From positions 1 through 10,135 of the forward strand of contig JAYUSQ010000301.1 of assembly GCA_043755595.1 (NCBI GenBank): DNA of 10,135 bases, in the 5' to 3' direction. The first letter of the stretch is position 1. Each line of letters starts with the position of its first letter. Below are positions 7,410-10,135 of this stretch, in pieces. The position numbers and the translations under genes are program-made. This stretch comes from VFZP01 sp043755595 (GTDB lineage Bacteria > Acidobacteriota > Terriglobia > Bryobacterales > Bryobacteraceae). Below the pieces are notes generated by a model, which saw only the letters and a list, made by a program, of their open reading frames with translations, was not told where the DNA came from and made no database searches.

Positions 7410-8675
7410 TTAAAGCGCGAACTGCAGGCGGAACTTATAAGTCCAGTACGACGGAACGCCCTCGACCGGAGCGCGGAAGCTGTCCTCCAACCGTTCATGA
7501 ATCAGGTTGGCTTGCAGCTTCACCCATTGAGTCACAAACCAGTTGAGGCCAAACGTCCACACCCGTGCGCCTTGGCGTTCGGCGTTGAATGCTCGCGTCG
7601 AACGGGAGGGGAGTCCGGACGTTGTGTCGCTGGCCAGACGGATGGCTTCGTAACGGGAGGCCAACTCAAGAGCACCCCACCGCTTTCGTCGGAACGGAAC
7701 ATAGCGCCCGCGGTCGAGCCCGTCCGCTCGGGCTTGTCCGGTTACTACCCAGGTGCCCGTGAGATACCAGCCACGTTGGATCATGCCGGGCAGGTCCTCA
7801 CGCCGCGAATCTTGCCCGCGCCTCTCCTCGCGCAGGTCGATGTATTCGGCGCGCACCGAGAATGGGCCCGGCATCCAGTTCAGCTCCAGGCCGTTACGCC
7901 GCCGGTTGCCGTTGACGAAGTAGGCCGGGAAAGTTGCATCGGACGCCACGGTGCGCCCTCGGATACCGTATAGGCCTGCCGGAACATCGCTCGACGTGGC
8001 GCCGCCACCGAGCGAGACGGCGTGAAGAGCCTTGGGAACGGAGAGAAGGCGAAACGGTTCGACGATCATTCGCCCGGCCACGGTCCGCTGTCCGGTCCGC
8101 ACGTTGGCGGCGGTGACAGCCACGTCGCCATCATTTTCAAAAACTCCAAGCTGGTAGCGTAGGCCATGGTCGAACAGTGCGCCATGCACCATCGCCCCGG
8201 TGTCGCGTCCCGGGGCGAGGCGCGCGGCAATTCGCGAGCGCTCGATGAAGTCCAGTTCGATGCCGACCGTGCTTTGCTCCAGACTAAACGGGATGCGAAA
8301 GCGTCCTCCTCGTAGCTGCAGTCCAGGTATGATCCTGATGTTGCCAGTCACGTCCTTCCAGGGAATGGCGGTCTCGACAGTCTCACGCGACACCTGGAAT
8401 TCGAGCCGATTGAACAGGACGCCATCTACGCCGAAGCGGCGGCGGCCGAAGTGGTAGAGCGGCGGATCGGCGGTGGTGGCTGGGTCAACGATCGACCAAT
8501 CGAATTGCAGGCTGGCGCGGAAATCCACCCGCAGCCAATTCCCTGCGTGAAGCGAGGGGTGACGATCCCAGGTAAAGAGCCCAGCGCCGCCGTGGGTATC
8601 CTTTGGCAGCTGCGCCAAAACGTGACAGGGCAGGGTGAGAAACGTCAGCAGCAGCCAGCGCAGCAGGGTGAAAAT
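7410..8675 (-). CDS. Porin_O_P-like outer-membrane beta-barrel protein
   Basis: The product is an outer-membrane beta-barrel resembling phosphate-selective porins O and P, probably a passive channel for small anions. Supporting segments are the N-terminal strand with a Trp-Leu-Arg-Val-Asp-Phe-Arg pattern, a FGRRRFGVDG region, LQLRGGRFRIPFSLEQ, and the family-like GAMVHGALFDHGLRYQLGVF with END following. Many alternating-hydrophobicity strands follow and the protein ends in YKFRLQFAL. The only conventional in-frame start is TTG at 8618. However, the codons directly upstream read FTLLRWLLLTFLTLPCHVLA-Q, a good signal peptide cleaved exactly at that point. Translation must therefore begin earlier, at ATT 8675 (421 residues, coordinates given here) or CTG 8666/8663, because no ATG, GTG or TTG lies in frame before the stop at 8717-8715. 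An AGGA motif sits just upstream. Family and barrel are well supported; the start is uncertain, and the transported solute is not known. Confidence 0.8.
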   Translation of the reverse strand: MFTLLRWLLLTFLTLPCHVLAQLPKDTHGGAGLFTWDRHPSLHAGNWLRVDFRASLQFDWSIVDPATTADPPLYHFGRRRFGVDGVLFNRLEFQVSRETVETAIPWKDVTGNIRIIPGLQLRGGRFRIPFSLEQSTVGIELDFIERSRIAARLAPGRDTGAMVHGALFDHGLRYQLGVFENDGDVAVTAANVRTGQRTVAGRMIVEPFRLLSVPKALHAVSLGGGATSSDVPAGLYGIRGRTVASDATFPAYFVNGNRRRNGLELNWMPGPFSVRAEYIDLREERRGQDSRREDLPGMIQRGWYLTGTWVVTGQARADGLDRGRYVPFRRKRWGALELASRYEAIRLASDTTSGLPSRSTRAFNAERQGARVWTFGLNWFVTQWVKLQANLIHERLEDSFRAPVEGVPSYWTYKFRLQFAL

Positions 8676-8816
8676 CCGTCCTAATCTTAAACCGCAATTC
8701 GAATCGCCTCTATTCTATCCGACTGATTTGGCCCGCCCGGTTTCGCTTGGAGACTGGAAGGTATAGAATATTGATATTCCCGGAGTTACGTGGAACAAGA
8801 AATGGGGTTTACGCAA
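8676..8816. promoter_or_regulatory. Divergent intergenic control region between porin and TonB-dependent receptor
   Basis: This 141-base stretch is the only real intergenic space in the window. It holds the inverted repeat with outward TAGAAT hexamers and an A/T-rich patch (TATAGAATATTGATATT, 8762-8778) that stands out from the GC-rich surroundings. GGGG at 8804-8807 is usable as a ribosome site for the receptor. AGGA near 8680-8683, read on the minus strand, is the only Shine-Dalgarno-like sequence for the porin. No terminator hairpin was recognised. The promoter assignment is inferred from gene orientation and composition. Confidence 0.45.
8711..8770. repeat. 8-base perfect inverted repeat in the porin/receptor divergent region
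   Basis: The arms TATTCTAT (8711-8718) and ATAGAATA (8763-8770) are exact reverse complements separated by 44 bases. With one inserted base the match extends by two further bases (CC at 8719-8720 against GG at 8760-8761). Each arm contains TAGAAT read outward: at 8764-8769 toward the receptor and at 8717-8712 toward the porin. The arrangement could be paired -10 elements of divergent promoters or two half-sites for a regulator. No convincing -35 hexamer accompanies either one at 16-18 bases. Both would give leaders of a few dozen bases, which is reasonable. Confidence 0.45.
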
Positions 8817-10135
8817 ATGAGAGTTTCTGTTTCAAGCCTCGCCCTGCTTGCGATTTCTTCCGCCGTGCTTTTCGCTCAAGGCGAACGCGGCGCACTAAAC
8901 GGCACCATCACCGATCCGAACGGCGCTGCGGTTCCTGGCGCGGCTATATCGGCTCGCAATATCGACACCGGCATTGAGATCAAGGCCGTAACGACGGACG
9001 CTGGCGTGTATCGTCTGTCCGCGCTGCCGGCTGGCAACTACCGGATCAGCGCCACCGCCAAGGGATTCCGCACTTCGGTCGCCGAGCGTGTGGACCTCGC
9101 CGTTGCGCAGACCATGACTGTCGATCTGAAACTCGAACTTGGTCAAGTGAGTGAACAGGTCACCGTCTCCTCAGAGGCTCCGCTGATTGAAACCGGCACC
9201 GCCGAGATCGGGCGCTATGTTACCGAGAAAGAGTTCGACACCTGGCCGATTGCGGTTGGCGATGGACGGCGGCAGATCCAGTCGTTCATTTTCCGTTCAC
9301 TGCCCGGGACGACGGGCGGCGAGTTCCAGGGCTCCATCAACGGCGGCCAACAGTACTCGCACGAAATTCTTGTGGAAGGAATGGCCCTTGGGCGTTTCGA
9401 TTTGCAGGGCGGCAGTAACAACGAGTTCAGCCCCTCGGCCGAGTCAGTCAGTGAGTTCAAGCTCCAGACCGGTACGATGGGTGCGCAATATGGTGGAGGC
9501 CAGACGGCAGTAGCCAACTTCGCGGTCAAGAGCGGCACCAACCAGGTTCACGGCAGCGCCTACGACTATCTGCAAAACGACGTGTTGCGCGCCAACAGCT
9601 TCACCAACAATGCGCTGAATCGCAAGCGCCCACCGTTCAAACTGAACAACTACGGCGCGGCGATCGGCGGACCGGTCTACATTCCGAAGGTCTACAACGG
9701 CAAGAACCGCACCTTCTTCTTCACCAACTACGAGCGCACGCGCGTGCGCGACTTCAATTCGATCGCCTTCGGCACGCTGCCGACGGTGGACATGAAGCGC
9801 GGCGATTTTTCGCGACTGCTCGATCCGGCGTATACCGGCAACCCCGCCTCCGGCTCCAACGTGGGAACCGATGCGGCAGGGCGCGCGGTGCGGTTCGGCC
9901 AGATCTACGATCCCCGGAGCACCCGCACGGTGGGCAGCGGCCCGGTACGCGATGCGTTCCCCAACAATATCATTCCGACTTCGCAATTCAGCAACGTGGC
10001 TCGCAAGATCGTCAACGACGTCGGCATCGACGACCCCACGCTTGGCACGCTCTTCAACAATACGCCGGTCCTCAGCGCCTGTTGCCCGATCTTCAATGAG
10101 CACATGTTCACGGCCAAGGTGGACCACAACTTGAG
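8817..10135 (+). CDS. TonB-dependent receptor with carboxypeptidase-regulatory domain, N-terminal part
   Basis: This is an open frame of 439 codons that continues past the right edge. It encodes an Oar-like/TonB-dependent outer-membrane receptor of the type abundant in Acidobacteriota. The signal peptide is MRVSVSSLALLAISSAVLFA. Residues about 24-108 form a carboxypeptidase-regulatory-like Ig domain (GTITDPNGAAVPGAAIS, then a GVYRLSALPAGNYRIS turn). The plug domain follows from about 112, with EQVTVSSEAPLIET, a FQGSINGGQQYSHEILVEGM segment and ESVSEFKLQTGTMGAQYGGG. VANFAVKSGTNQVHGSAYDY leads into the barrel, with NNYGAAIGGPVYIP and TFFFTNYERTR typical of the family. The start at 8817 has GGGG 9 bases upstream; the in-frame ATG at 8802 is an alternative adding five residues. 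It is divergent from the porin gene. The ligand is unknown; large oligosaccharides or peptides are plausible only by analogy. Confidence 0.9.
   Translation, partial: MRVSVSSLALLAISSAVLFAQGERGALNGTITDPNGAAVPGAAISARNIDTGIEIKAVTTDAGVYRLSALPAGNYRISATAKGFRTSVAERVDLAVAQTMTVDLKLELGQVSEQVTVSSEAPLIETGTAEIGRYVTEKEFDTWPIAVGDGRRQIQSFIFRSLPGTTGGEFQGSINGGQQYSHEILVEGMALGRFDLQGGSNNEFSPSAESVSEFKLQTGTMGAQYGGGQTAVANFAVKSGTNQVHGSAYDYLQNDVLRANSFTNNALNRKRPPFKLNNYGAAIGGPVYIPKVYNGKNRTFFFTNYERTRVRDFNSIAFGTLPTVDMKRGDFSRLLDPAYTGNPASGSNVGTDAAGRAVRFGQIYDPRSTRTVGSGPVRDAFPNNIIPTSQFSNVARKIVNDVGIDDPTLGTLFNNTPVLSACCPIFNEHMFTAKVDHNL

Noticed and set aside
8485..8697. 70-codon minus-strand frame starting at TTG 8697
   Set aside because: It runs out of frame through the porin N-terminus and has no independent features. 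It is only relevant as a possible frameshifted start of the porin.
9444..10127. 227-codon open frame on the minus strand
   Set aside because: It is antisense to the strongly supported TonB-dependent receptor. Its protein is rich in Ala, Val, Arg, Glu and Asp with no motif, as expected for the opposite strand of GC-rich coding sequence.
1..10135. Defence system, prophage, insertion sequence, CRISPR array or RNA gene
   Set aside because: I found no transposase, integrase, nuclease/effector pair, regularly spaced direct repeats, tRNA cloverleaf or rRNA-like sequence by eye. The coding space is fully occupied by ordinary metabolic and envelope genes.

Overview
The window looks like chromosomal DNA from a soil-type Acidobacteriota, most likely the Solibacterales/Bryobacterales group. 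The best evidence is the gene running off the right edge. It is a TonB-dependent receptor with an N-terminal carboxypeptidase-regulatory (Ig-like) domain and a GTITDPNGAAVPGA-type repeat start, an architecture greatly expanded in those bacteria. A Tat-dependent SoxC-type enzyme, a Porin_O_P-like barrel and YihY and YfhO/GT-C-like membrane proteins are compatible with this, but none of them is diagnostic. No rRNA, tRNA, insertion sequence, phage gene or CRISPR array was seen.

Left part (1-5654, minus strand): a compact, translationally coupled five-gene operon. In transcription order it encodes a class I SAM methyltransferase, a GT2 polyprenyl-phosphate-type glycosyltransferase, two large paralogous polytopic GT-C/YfhO-like membrane proteins, and the start of a YihY/BrkB-family membrane protein cut by the left edge. 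Successive genes overlap by 4, 8 and 4 bases, and the last gap is 3 bases. The set resembles a lipid-linked sugar pathway: GT2 would charge a polyprenyl phosphate with sugar on the cytoplasmic face, and the GT-C-like proteins would use it on the outer face. The sugar and acceptor cannot be read from the sequence.

Middle part (5653-7408, plus strand): a two-gene unit encoding a SoxC-like molybdenum sulfite/sulfane dehydrogenase with a combined Tat and lipoprotein signal, and a short monoheme SoxD-like cytochrome c. No soxXYZAB gene is in view. The pair probably oxidises sulfite or a related sulfur species in the periplasm and passes electrons to the cytochrome. The SoxC start codon and the upstream-most methyltransferase start codon share the palindrome CATG on opposite strands.

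Right part (7410-10135): a Porin_O_P-like outer-membrane barrel on the minus strand, converging on soxD with a single base between the two stop codons, and the divergent TonB-dependent receptor on the plus strand. The short intergenic region between these two holds a perfect 8-base inverted repeat whose arms each contain an outward-facing TAGAAT. The porin signal peptide can be read in frame upstream of any ATG/GTG/TTG start, so this gene needs a rare start codon or contains a sequencing or frameshift problem.

Nothing in the window is clearly an undescribed system. The most useful leads are the paired, diverged GT-C-like proteins in one operon, the orphan lipoprotein-SoxC/monoheme-SoxD pair, and the start problem of the porin.
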